A DNA stretch of 14,321 nucleotides from JAUILA01 sp964563925. GTDB taxonomy: Bacteria > Bacteroidota > Bacteroidia > Cytophagales > Cyclobacteriaceae. Below the pieces are notes generated by a model. It ran no database searches, was not told the DNA's origin, and saw only the letters and a list, made by a program, of their open reading frames with translations. The position numbers and the translations under genes were made by a program. Below, one piece after another: positions 1 through 6,905 of the stretch; the stretch's first letter is position 1, and every line of letters starts with the position of its first letter. Location of the stretch: assembly GCA_964563925.1 (NCBI GenBank), contig CAZLZD010000076.1:1-14321 (forward strand), in the 5' to 3' direction.

Positions 1-59
1 TCGAACCAGGGACAACCTGATTATGAGTCAGGTGCTCTAACCAACTTAGCTATAGGCCC
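1..59 (-). tRNA. tRNA with anticodon CAU (Ile2 or elongator Met), 3' end cut by window edge
   Basis: Read on the minus strand, the 5' acceptor strand GGGCCTA (59-53) is followed by TA, a D arm with GTTGGTTA in the loop, a 5-bp anticodon stem CCTGA/TCAGG and the loop CTCATAA. The anticodon CAT lies at 25-23. The sequence then enters the T arm (CCTGG, TTCGA) and runs off the window, so about 18 bases are missing. A CAU anticodon with this loop fits either elongator tRNA-Met or the tRNA-Ile2 whose C34 is converted to lysidine by TilS. C4 and C5 in the acceptor strand agree with the C4-G69/C5-G68 pairs used by E. coli TilS, which leans towards Ile2, but the 3' acceptor strand is not visible. Base 13 is A facing G22, a small departure from the usual C13-G22 pair. 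It is not an initiator tRNA-Met as far as the loop and stem show. Confidence 0.9.
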
Positions 60-220
60 CGATCTGCACGTATGCAAATCACTATCTTTATTATTTTTTC
101 AGGATCCTCCTTTCGACCCTGTCTCAGAGACAACAGAATGTTTCGTTGTGCCTGAATGCGACTGCAATTTTACACATTCCTGTGATTTTCTCCATGCATT
201 CGCTGAAGATTTCATGATTA

Positions 221-694
221 TTAGCCGTCATCTTCCCCGCCGGCATACCGCATCGCCACAAGATCTAATCCCTCGGTCCAGTAATCCTTCTCACGCTCGG
301 TCTCCTCAAAGCCAAACCGGGCAAAGAAATGCTCCGCCAGCTGGGATGTATTCAGCATGATCTCATCAGCCCCGGCCGACTGTAAATGTTCCAGCGAATG
401 GTCAACAAGCCGGCTGCCCACGCCATTCCCCTGCACATCCGGATCGACAAAATACCAGGAAAGCCAACCCTCCCGTTCTGTTCCGTCACCACTCCCCCGC
501 TCCTTCACTACAAATCCTCCCGAACCAACCAGCCGCCCGCCTTCTTCGGCCACATAATGGGTCGCGGCATATTCGTTCAGGTAATGCACCAGGTCCTCCT
601 CTTCCTCTTCCCCGAAATAACGCGGCACGTTCTTCCTGAATAACGCCACCAACGCCGGACGGTCCTCACTCCTGTACTTCCTGATCTGTAACAT
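221..694 (-). CDS. GNAT family N-acetyltransferase
   Basis: This 157-residue protein is a typical single-domain GNAT enzyme, which transfers an acetyl group from acetyl-CoA to an amine on a small molecule or protein in the cytoplasm. The N-terminal strand and helix (residues 2-21) are followed by an acidic run of five Glu (29-33). A strand of the LVGSGGF type (55-61) leads into the key acetyl-CoA pyrophosphate-binding signature: the strand WYFVDPD (80-86), then QGNGVG (88-93), then a helix SRLVDHSLEHL. The C-terminal part has the expected strand MLNTSQ and the F-ARFGFEETER segment seen where GNAT folds close. Length is normal and no residue looks lost. The substrate cannot be told. The gene lies 91 bases downstream of the second PPK2 gene on the same strand, and a tRNA follows, so it may be a separate unit. 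The chosen ATG is the first in frame and gives a complete domain. Confidence 0.88.
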   Translation of the reverse strand: MLQIRKYRSEDRPALVALFRKNVPRYFGEEEEEDLVHYLNEYAATHYVAEEGGRLVGSGGFVVKERGSGDGTEREGWLSWYFVDPDVQGNGVGSRLVDHSLEHLQSAGADEIMLNTSQLAEHFFARFGFEETEREKDYWTEGLDLVAMRYAGGEDDG

Positions 695-785
695 AGTTCA
701 ATCTTAACGCATACTTTTTACAATCAGGATATTCTCCATCAATAAAATTTTAAATCATTACTGCCCCCGCTGATCATTTCCCGCG

Positions 786-1601
786 TCAAGCCTCCGGAGC
801 CTTCCCGTCCTCCTTCGTTCCGCTGCCGGTGGTATAGGGTACCTTATCCAGCATGGTCCGCATCGCCTTCAGCCTCGCCTGCGTCTTTTTATTTGCCTTA
901 ATGATGATCCAGGGTGCCACCTCCGTGTCGGTACCGGCGAACATCTTCTCTTTATACGCAGTGTACACGTCCCACAATTCCTGGGCCCTTTCGTCTACCG
1001 GCGTCATCTTCCAGCGCTTCAGCGGATCCGACTTGATATCCTCAAACCGTTCCCGCTGCTCCTTCTTATTGATGGACATATAGAATTTCAGCAAAATAAT
1101 CCCGTCGTTGGTAATCATCTCCTCAAAGTGATTTACCTCGCGCATAAATCGCTGGTACTCCTCCGCCGTGCAAAATTCATTGACCGGTTCGACTACCGCC
1201 CGGTTATACCAGCTGCGGTCAAAAAAGACGATCTCCCCCGGATTGGGCAGCTGATTGATATACCGCTGAAAATACCATTGCCCCTTCTCCTGTTTCGTGG
1301 GTTTCGGCAGGGCCACCACCCGGTAATGCCGGGGGTTCATGTGGTGGTTGATCCGGCGGATCGCACCCCCCTTTCCGGCCGCATCCCGACCCTCAAAGAT
1401 GACGCAAACCCGCTTCTTCTCCTGGATCACCCAGGTCTGCAGCTTGATCAGCTCCACCTGTAGCCGCTCCACCTCCCGTTCGTATTTCACATAATTCTTG
1501 GCCTTCAGCGGCTGTACCCGGCCGTTCGACTGAAGCATCAGCTTCAATGCCTTGTTGGTGTTTAGCAGCTGGAGTTCCTTGTCACTTAATGTATATCCCA
1601 T
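786..1601 (-). CDS. ppk2: Polyphosphate kinase 2 family protein, second of a tandem pair
   Basis: This 271-residue protein belongs to the PPK2 family, P-loop kinases that move phosphate between polyphosphate and nucleotides. The Walker A motif GRDAAGKGG is at residues 71-79, and the Walker B/lid motif FFDRSWYNR at 126-134. The DPLKRWKMTPVD segment that typifies class I-like PPK2 enzymes follows. I chose the ATG at 1601 (protein begins MGYTLSDKEL) because the open frame extending upstream to 1712 would run through the end of the preceding PPK2 gene and gives Arg-rich, non-family sequence. With this start only one base separates it from the preceding stop codon (TGA-C-ATG), which suggests translational coupling. 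It is about 28 residues shorter than its neighbour, mainly at the N terminus, and matches it at roughly 55-60% of core positions by eye. Whether it favours ADP or GDP, or nucleotide synthesis over polyphosphate synthesis, cannot be read from the sequence. Confidence 0.93.
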   Translation of the reverse strand: MGYTLSDKELQLLNTNKALKLMLQSNGRVQPLKAKNYVKYEREVERLQVELIKLQTWVIQEKKRVCVIFEGRDAAGKGGAIRRINHHMNPRHYRVVALPKPTKQEKGQWYFQRYINQLPNPGEIVFFDRSWYNRAVVEPVNEFCTAEEYQRFMREVNHFEEMITNDGIILLKFYMSINKKEQRERFEDIKSDPLKRWKMTPVDERAQELWDVYTAYKEKMFAGTDTEVAPWIIIKANKKTQARLKAMRTMLDKVPYTTGSGTKEDGKAPEA

Positions 1602-1602
1602 G

Positions 1603-2502
1603 TCATTCCTGGTTATAGATGGAACGGTGAAAACGCATGACCACATTCGGGTCGGGCAGTACCCGGGCTGCCGCCTCGTCCTTGCCATCGTATTCAAACT
1701 GCGACAGGACATACCGCATGCTTTCCAGCCGGGCTTCTTTTTTTACATTGGTCTTGACGATCGTCCAGGGGGAGAATGTCGTATGCGTCCGACTGAACAT
1801 CTGCTCCTTGTAATAGGTATATTTGTCCCAAAGCTCCTGTCCTTTCTGGTCGACCGGACTCAGCTTCCACTGCTTGAGCGGATTGTCATTCCGGTCCCTG
1901 AACCGGCGCATCTGCTCATTCTTACTGATCGAAAACCAGAACTTGATCAGGTGCACCCCGTCTTCATACAGCATGTGTTCATATTCAGGCACCTGGCGCA
2001 TAAACCGCTGGTACTGGTCTTCATCGCAGAATCCCATCACCGGTTCCACCACCGCCCGGTTATACCAGCTGCGGTCAAAAAAGACGATCTCTCCCGCTTC
2101 GGGCAGTACCCGGATATACCTTCGGAAATACCACTGCTGCAATTCCTTGTCGGTCGGCTTGCTCAACGCCACCACCCGCATGGCCCGCGGATTCAGATGC
2201 TCGGCAAAACGCTTGATCGTACCCCCCTTCCCGGCTGCGTCACGTCCTTCAAAGATGATCGCCACCCGCTTCCGTTCCTTCAGCACCCAGGTCTGCAGCT
2301 TGACCAACTCGGCCTGCAGCTTGCGCAGCTGGTCTTCATAATCAATATTGAACTGGATCTTCTCAATATTCCGCCCCCTGCGTTCGAGGGCATCCAGCAG
2401 ATCCTGCTTTGTTTCAATTTTATCAAAATCCTCCCGGGTCAGTATTTTCCGTTCGCGCAGCTTATTCTGAAGCGCCTTGTCCCGTAATATGAATTCACTC
2501 AT
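1603..2502 (-). CDS. ppk2: Polyphosphate kinase 2 family protein, first of a tandem pair
   Basis: A 299-residue PPK2 enzyme with all expected motifs: a charged N-terminal helical region (1-65) including the DYEDQLRKLQAELVKLQTWV helix that precedes the P-loop, Walker A GRDAAGKGG (86-94), the FFDRSWYNR Walker B/lid motif (141-149) and NPLKQWKLSPVD further on. Length and the last motif fit class I PPK2 (the PA0141-type family), which typically use polyphosphate to phosphorylate nucleoside diphosphates and can run in reverse. The protein should be cytoplasmic. The gene heads a minus-strand pair with the 271-residue paralogue, and the intergenic region upstream is shared divergently with a beta-propeller lipoprotein gene. 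No Shine-Dalgarno is evident before the ATG, which is usual in Bacteroidota. The start gives the full N-terminal region common in the family. Confidence 0.94.
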   Translation of the reverse strand: MSEFILRDKALQNKLRERKILTREDFDKIETKQDLLDALERRGRNIEKIQFNIDYEDQLRKLQAELVKLQTWVLKERKRVAIIFEGRDAAGKGGTIKRFAEHLNPRAMRVVALSKPTDKELQQWYFRRYIRVLPEAGEIVFFDRSWYNRAVVEPVMGFCDEDQYQRFMRQVPEYEHMLYEDGVHLIKFWFSISKNEQMRRFRDRNDNPLKQWKLSPVDQKGQELWDKYTYYKEQMFSRTHTTFSPWTIVKTNVKKEARLESMRYVLSQFEYDGKDEAAARVLPDPNVVMRFHRSIYNQE

Positions 2503-2633
2503 CGACCATTATTTCTTTTTATACCTATACAAAATACAACATACGGGGAAATCTTCCGGCATATCAGAAGAATAATCCGCCTCATTTTCATCGTTCAGCC
2601 ATGCAATTTCCAATAAATAGTAATTGTTAACCC

Positions 2634-2652
2634 TTCGTGATTCTTTCGTGAT
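2634..2652. repeat. Two TTCGTGAT direct repeats with 11-base period
   Basis: TTCGTGAT occurs at 2634-2641 and again at 2645-2652, separated by TCT, so the period is 11 bases, about one helical turn. The site lies in the divergent intergenic region between the PPK2 pair and the beta-propeller lipoprotein gene, 56 bases before the latter's ATG. This geometry is what dimeric winged-helix response regulators of the OmpR/PhoB type use. No match to a known site is claimed. Confidence 0.35.
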
Positions 2653-2707
2653 AGCATTTTAAAAAGTTTACAGGAGAATATTTCACCAATCACAAACCCT
2701 TTATATC

Positions 2708-3928
2708 ATGAAAAATGTAAGCAAATTATTCATTCTACCGGTACTTCTCATCGTACTGGCTTCCTGCGAAAAGGATGAGGAGATTACGAACCTGAACTCA
2801 CCGGCCGACAACCAGGTGGCTTTCGGAAACCTGTTGTTTGACGAAGGAGACATCCTGGATGCCCTTGGATTTGGCCAGGGAGATATTTTCTCCGGTTCGG
2901 CACGTTCCTCCTCCTCCACCGTCTATACGCTCAGCAATGAAGCGGCCGGCAACCGTCTGATCACCTTTCACAGCAACGCCGACGGGTCCCTTACCGAAGG
3001 GGGCAGCTATGCCACCGGCGGAGCCGGGACCGACGGCGGACTTGGCAACCAGGGCGCTCTGGCACTCAGTCAGTCCGGTCGCCTGCTGTTTGCAGTCAAT
3101 GCCGGAAGCAATGAAATCAGTGCCTTCTACATCCGGAACGACGGGACGCCCGAACTCATCGATACGGTACCCTCCGAGGGAGAAACCCCCATCAGTATCA
3201 CCGCCCACCATGGCCTGGTGTATGTCCTGAATGCGGGGGGAACCGGGAACATTGCCGGATTCGGATTCACACCATCCGGTGAGCTGGTACACATCCCCAA
3301 CTCGGTGCAGCCGTTAAGTTCGGATGCCGCCGGGCCCGCACAGATTTCTTTCAGTCCGAACGGACAGGCCCTCGTCGTGACGGAAAAAGCGACCAATACC
3401 ATTACTTCCTATGCGGTCAGCAAGGGACTGGCCGGTGCGCCCTCAGCCTTTCCTTCCGCCGGCGTCACTCCCTTTGGATTTTCCTTTGGAAACGGCAATG
3501 TCTTCTTCGTCTCTGAGGCCAGTGGCGGAGCGGCCGGAGCCAGCACCGTATCGGCCTACCAGGTGAACGCCAGCGGTACTGTGACACTGGTAGACGGACC
3601 ATTTGCCACCAACGGATCGGCAGCCTGCTGGGTTGCTGCCGCCAATAACGGGCAAACACTTTTCGTAACAAATACCGCCAGTGACGACGTATCCTCCCTG
3701 TCTGTTCAGGGCCGCGGCCAGCTGGATTTTGCCAACAACGGACTCACCACCGCTTCGGGAGATGGTCCGCTCGATGCCATCGTCAACCGGAATTCCAGTT
3801 ATCTTTACACGCTGGCCGGTGGCAGTGACGAGATCCTGACTTTTGCCATCGGGCATGACGGTGCATTGACACTGATTGATACCGACGGCGGACTGCCTGA
3901 CCGGGCGACCGGACTCGTGGTTCGTTAG
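2708..3928 (+). CDS. Lactonase-like seven-bladed beta-propeller lipoprotein
   Basis: A 406-residue exported lipoprotein. The signal peptide ends in the lipobox LASC, with the lipidated Cys at residue 20. The residues after it, E-K-D-E-E, match the Cys-x-Lys-(Asp/Glu)2 export signal that sends Bacteroidota lipoproteins to the cell surface, so a surface location is likely. The rest is made of about seven repeats of the form (L/V)(F/Y)V-N-----(I/V)SAF-(V/I), for example around LLFAVNAGSNEISAFYI, LVYVLNAGG and TLFVTNTASDDVSSLSV. This is the pattern of the 6-phosphogluconolactonase/3-carboxymuconate cyclase-like propeller family. Family members include true lactonases and many proteins of unknown role, and I cannot identify a catalytic triad. 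The predicted export makes the cytoplasmic Pgl reaction unlikely; an extracellular sugar-lactone hydrolase or a binding scaffold is more plausible. A strong terminator follows 24 bases after the stop, so it is probably transcribed alone. Confidence 0.85.
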   Translation: MKNVSKLFILPVLLIVLASCEKDEEITNLNSPADNQVAFGNLLFDEGDILDALGFGQGDIFSGSARSSSSTVYTLSNEAAGNRLITFHSNADGSLTEGGSYATGGAGTDGGLGNQGALALSQSGRLLFAVNAGSNEISAFYIRNDGTPELIDTVPSEGETPISITAHHGLVYVLNAGGTGNIAGFGFTPSGELVHIPNSVQPLSSDAAGPAQISFSPNGQALVVTEKATNTITSYAVSKGLAGAPSAFPSAGVTPFGFSFGNGNVFFVSEASGGAAGASTVSAYQVNASGTVTLVDGPFATNGSAACWVAAANNGQTLFVTNTASDDVSSLSVQGRGQLDFANNGLTTASGDGPLDAIVNRNSSYLYTLAGGSDEILTFAIGHDGALTLIDTDGGLPDRATGLVVR

Positions 3929-3952
3929 TGATACGATTTACATTCAAATATG

Positions 3953-4001
3953 GCCGCAGCCTTCCCCCGGACAAAACGGGTGACAGGTTGCGGCTTTTTT
4001 T
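3953..4001 (+). terminator. Intrinsic terminator after the beta-propeller lipoprotein gene
   Basis: GCCGCAGCCT (3953-3962) pairs with AGGTTGCGGC (3985-3994) over ten positions with one G-U wobble. Seven T residues (3995-4001) follow at once. The 22-base loop contains its own short CCCG/CGGG helix. It begins 24 bases after the stop codon at 3928 and separates this gene from the next one on the same strand. Confidence 0.85.
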
Positions 4002-4004
4002 ATC

Positions 4005-4021
4005 GGAGAATGGTATTCTCC
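4005..4021. promoter_or_regulatory. Operator-like dyad GGAGAAT-GGT-ATTCTCC
   Basis: A perfect 7-base inverted repeat with a three-base centre lies just after the T run of the terminator and 57 bases before the beta-helix gene. A third copy of the half-site, ATTCTCC, is at 4053-4059. No T run follows, so it is not a second terminator. A repressor or activator site for the downstream gene is the simplest reading, though the hairpin could also act in RNA. Confidence 0.35.
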
Positions 4022-4066
4022 CACTCAAACAGGTAAGCACAGGCCACGTCCTATTCTCCTCTTCGC

Positions 4067-4074
4067 TATTTTTG
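4067..4074 (+). promoter_or_regulatory. Possible Bacteroidota -7 element TATTTTTG
   Basis: TATTTTTG matches the Bacteroidota primary sigma -7 consensus TAnnTTTG at every fixed base. It ends only four bases before the ATG at 4079, so a transcript from it would be nearly leaderless. No clear TTTG -33 element sits 19-21 bases upstream, which keeps confidence low. Confidence 0.25.
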
Positions 4075-4078
4075 GCCC

Positions 4079-5452
4079 ATGGCATGGATTCGATTACTTT
4101 CCGTATTACTATTCTGTATCCTTACCCTCTCCTGTCAGCAGGAAACAGGGACAACCAGCAACCCTGACGCTGAGACCCTTCACACCCTGATCGAACAGGC
4201 ATCTGCAGGTGATACGGTATTGCTTCCATCTGGTGAATTTTTTCTCACAAAACCGCTTCAGATAGTAAAAAACGGCACCAGGGAGAATCCGGTCGTGATC
4301 ATGGGGCAGCCCGATTATACCACAATAATTGATGCGTCAGGCATCAGTGAAAAGCCGGAACCCGGGGCAGCCGTATGGGTTGCCGGATCCTTTGTTCAGG
4401 TCAGTTTCCTTACCGTGAAAAACTCCCATGATGTTGGTATACTGGTTGGTACCAAAGCCCGGCAAAGTGATCATATAGACATTACAAGCTGCTATACCGA
4501 AAATACGTATGGATCCGGAATCAGTCTCTGGTACGTGGATTCAGCCCGCGTAACCTATTGCGAGATCGTGGGCGCCAATAACCAGGATATCCGCCGGCCG
4601 GATGTACCCCTGCGAAGAGAAGCGCCGCATGAGGCACTTACAGTGGCCGGGGCCACACATTTTGAGGTATCATTTAATGAAGTTCACCACTGCCACAAGG
4701 AAGGGATCGATGTGAAGGAGGTAAGCCAGCACGGCGTGGTACATCACAATTACCTGCACGACCTGCCCCGGCAGGGCCTCTATGCCGACGCCTGGTTCGG
4801 CACCCTGACCGATGTGGTCTTCCGATACAATGTGGTACACGATTCAGAATGGGGAGCCGTGATTTCCGTGGAAGGCGAAGGCTCGTACCTGAGTGATGTG
4901 CACATTCATGACAACCTGCTTTACAACAACAATGCTTCAGGAGTCTTTTTTGGCCAGTGGGGCCATGACCTGCTCAGGGAAAATATCACCATATACAATA
5001 ATACAGTCTTCAATAACGGATCAGAGGGCCACTGGGCCGGACTCACAGGGGGTATTGACATACGGTCAGCCAGTATCAGCCACCTGAAAGTCTATAACAA
5101 TATCGTCACCAATAACCAGGGTTTTGAAATAGCCAGCTTCGCCCCTGCGGATCAGGCTGGCGAATTATTCACTTCGAAAGACATTACCATCTTCAACAAC
5201 CTGATCACCACGCCCAAATTCCTGGACCCGGTTGAAAGCGACTACAACCTCAATTATGAATATACGGGCAGTGAAATCATCCAGGGTGACCCGATGTTTG
5301 TCAATCCCCAGGATGGGGATTTTACCTTGCAGGAGGGCAGTCCTGCAATAAATGCATCCGTTGACACCACAGAACCACGTGATCTCGGTGCAGACCTGGA
5401 GCACATAGAGCGCACATTAAAAACAGTCAGGGAAATGACGCCCCCCAATTAA
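4079..5452 (+). CDS. Right-handed parallel beta-helix lipoprotein
   Basis: A 457-residue lipoprotein: a hydrophobic signal (residues 4-18) ends in LTLSC, with Cys19 as the lipidated residue. The mature N terminus has the cap typical of beta-helix proteins, with A-AGDTVLLPSGEF and a KNGTRENPVVI segment. Many short coils rich in Asn, His and Val follow (HIDITSCYTENTYGSGI, VVHHNYLHD, VHIHDNLLYNNNASGV, ITIYNNTVFNN, LKVYNNIVTNNQ), and the protein ends in a GSPAINASVD and DLGADLE closing motif. These are hallmarks of PbH1-repeat proteins, a fold shared by polysaccharide lyases (PL6 and others), epimerases and binding proteins. No lyase-specific catalytic set can be assigned with confidence, so the role is probably surface or periplasmic polysaccharide binding or cleavage. 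A terminator separates it from the upstream lipoprotein gene, and a GntP transporter follows 148 bases on. The ATG at 4079 gives a proper signal peptide. Confidence 0.85.
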   Translation: MAWIRLLSVLLFCILTLSCQQETGTTSNPDAETLHTLIEQASAGDTVLLPSGEFFLTKPLQIVKNGTRENPVVIMGQPDYTTIIDASGISEKPEPGAAVWVAGSFVQVSFLTVKNSHDVGILVGTKARQSDHIDITSCYTENTYGSGISLWYVDSARVTYCEIVGANNQDIRRPDVPLRREAPHEALTVAGATHFEVSFNEVHHCHKEGIDVKEVSQHGVVHHNYLHDLPRQGLYADAWFGTLTDVVFRYNVVHDSEWGAVISVEGEGSYLSDVHIHDNLLYNNNASGVFFGQWGHDLLRENITIYNNTVFNNGSEGHWAGLTGGIDIRSASISHLKVYNNIVTNNQGFEIASFAPADQAGELFTSKDITIFNNLITTPKFLDPVESDYNLNYEYTGSEIIQGDPMFVNPQDGDFTLQEGSPAINASVDTTEPRDLGADLEHIERTLKTVREMTPPN

Positions 5453-5600
5453 GCCCCCGGTACCCCCGGTCCTGGTTTTCAGTAATTACCACTACCGCCG
5501 CAGGATGCACCGGACTTGTCGTCCTAAGCTGCTGTCTCACTAAAGGGAACCGGTCAAGAAATAATTTTCCTATATTGTCTGCCGGAAAATCAATCCGTGT

Positions 5601-6905
5601 ATGAGTCCGCTTGCCGAATTTCTTGTGTTCCTCACTTTGCTGGTCTCAGGGATAATCCTTTTTATATCAGTCTTTAAAATCCATCCCGCGGTAACCCTCG
5701 GGATTGCGGCCCTGGCCGGAGGTCTGGTACTCGGACTTACCTTTGAAACGATCCTGCGTGCCATGTGGTCAGGCATCCTTGGGATACTCACCGGTATCGG
5801 CGTGGTCATTGCCCTGGGGGCGATCCTGGGGCGGCTGATGGAATCTTCCGGAGCCCTGGAGGTGCTGACCCAACGTGTATTGCAATGGTTCGGCAAAGAT
5901 CGTCCGGTCACCGCGCTGGCGGTACTCGGACTTGTCGTTGGAATTCCTGTATTCTGTGATTCCGGGTTTATTATCCTGGCCTCCACCGCCAAAAAGATGG
6001 AAAAGCAATTCAGTGTGAAACATGGGCTTACTTCAGTGGCACTTGCGGGCGGACTTTATTCAGCGCATACCCTGATCCCCCCGACGCCGGGTCCGGTGGC
6101 CGCAGCAGGCAATCTCGGAATGGGCGATCAGCTGGGCCTCGTCATTCTCTCGGGCATTCTCATAAGTGTGGTAATTACTATTGTTCTCATACTGAGCATC
6201 AGGTACCTGTTTGGTGGCCGCGTTGAGGCTGGCGCCTCTCTTTCGACTGTTTCAGCCGGAAGCAGTCTGACCTTACTACCCATCGGACTTGCACTGGCTA
6301 TTATCGCAGGCGGCTCCCTGTCCTCGCTATGGCTGGATACCGTACCGGTATGGCTTGTCTGGCTGACCCATCCGGTAACAGCCTTATTACTGGCGTGCCT
6401 GGCAGCCTGGGTACAGATACCAACCGACATGAGAAAGCCAATGCTTTGGAAAGATGGCTTTATGAACGCGTTGCCGATCATTGTCATCACCGCCATGGGC
6501 GGTGCATTCGGGGCGGTACTGAAGGAATCCAGCATGGCGGAGGTCCTTCAGGAAACATTTTCCGATGCCGGGGGTTCGCCGGCATTGCTGCTGATCATGG
6601 GATATCTGGTGGCGTTGATCCTGAAAACCGCCCAGGGGTCGAGTACTGCATCACTGGTAATAACCAGTTCGATCATGTTCCCGCTATTAGTTTCTGCAGC
6701 ACTCTCCCCCTGGCAAACGGCTCTGCTCATTGGTTCCATCGGCTCCGGAGCCATGGCGGTCTCCCATGCCAATGATTCATTCTTTTGGGTTGTAACGCGT
6801 TTCTCCGGGATGACCGTGCGGCAAGGATACCTGCGTTTCAGCCTTATGACATTTATTTTGAGTATCAGCGGACTTGCCGCCGCACTCCTCCTGCTCCTGA
6901 TCTGA
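5601..6905 (+). CDS. GntP family gluconate/carboxylate:H+ symporter
   Basis: A 434-residue, very hydrophobic inner-membrane protein of normal length for the GntP family (about 440), which takes up gluconate and similar small hydroxy-acids with protons. Family signatures seen are GIPVFCDSGFIIL (from residue 114) and SAHTLIPPTPGPVAAAG, with PPTPGP at 160-165. An internal hydrophilic loop near residues 205-220 separates the two halves. Later come KTAQGSSTASLVITSS and GSGAMAVSHANDSFFWVV, both conserved in this family. The substrate cannot be told apart among gluconate, fructuronate, idonate, D-serine or glycerate-like acids. No kinase, dehydratase or GntR regulator lies next to it. The nearest upstream genes encode a lactonase-like propeller and a beta-helix protein, which would fit sugar-acid supply, but that link is inferred. 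Its stop codon directly abuts the stop of the opposing TonB gene. Confidence 0.93.
   Translation: MSPLAEFLVFLTLLVSGIILFISVFKIHPAVTLGIAALAGGLVLGLTFETILRAMWSGILGILTGIGVVIALGAILGRLMESSGALEVLTQRVLQWFGKDRPVTALAVLGLVVGIPVFCDSGFIILASTAKKMEKQFSVKHGLTSVALAGGLYSAHTLIPPTPGPVAAAGNLGMGDQLGLVILSGILISVVITIVLILSIRYLFGGRVEAGASLSTVSAGSSLTLLPIGLALAIIAGGSLSSLWLDTVPVWLVWLTHPVTALLLACLAAWVQIPTDMRKPMLWKDGFMNALPIIVITAMGGAFGAVLKESSMAEVLQETFSDAGGSPALLLIMGYLVALILKTAQGSSTASLVITSSIMFPLLVSAALSPWQTALLIGSIGSGAMAVSHANDSFFWVVTRFSGMTVRQGYLRFSLMTFILSISGLAAALLLLLI

Noticed and set aside
221..643. Plus-strand frames opposite the GNAT gene
   Set aside because: No recognisable domain, while the minus-strand frame has a full GNAT fold with the acetyl-CoA-binding motif.
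1602..1712. 37-codon N-terminal extension of the second PPK2 gene
   Set aside because: It would overlap the end of the first PPK2 gene by over 100 bases and encodes sequence unlike PPK2 N termini. The ATG at 1601, one base after the upstream stop, is more natural.
1552..2487. Long plus-strand open frame (311 codons) opposite the first PPK2 gene, with another of 111 codons opposite the second
   Set aside because: The translations are rich in Pro, His and Leu and resemble no family, and they mirror two clear PPK2 genes with complete motifs. The similarity of the two antisense frames follows from the paralogy of the genes beneath them.
5454..5470. CCCCCGGT repeated in tandem (9-base period) just after the beta-helix gene
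   Set aside because: Only two short copies, no stem with a T run and no further copies; probably chance in a C-rich stretch.
5562..5569. TAATTTTC before the GntP gene as a Bacteroidota -7 promoter element
   Set aside because: It differs from TAnnTTTG at the last base and no TTTG lies 19-21 bases upstream, so support is too weak to list it as a promoter.
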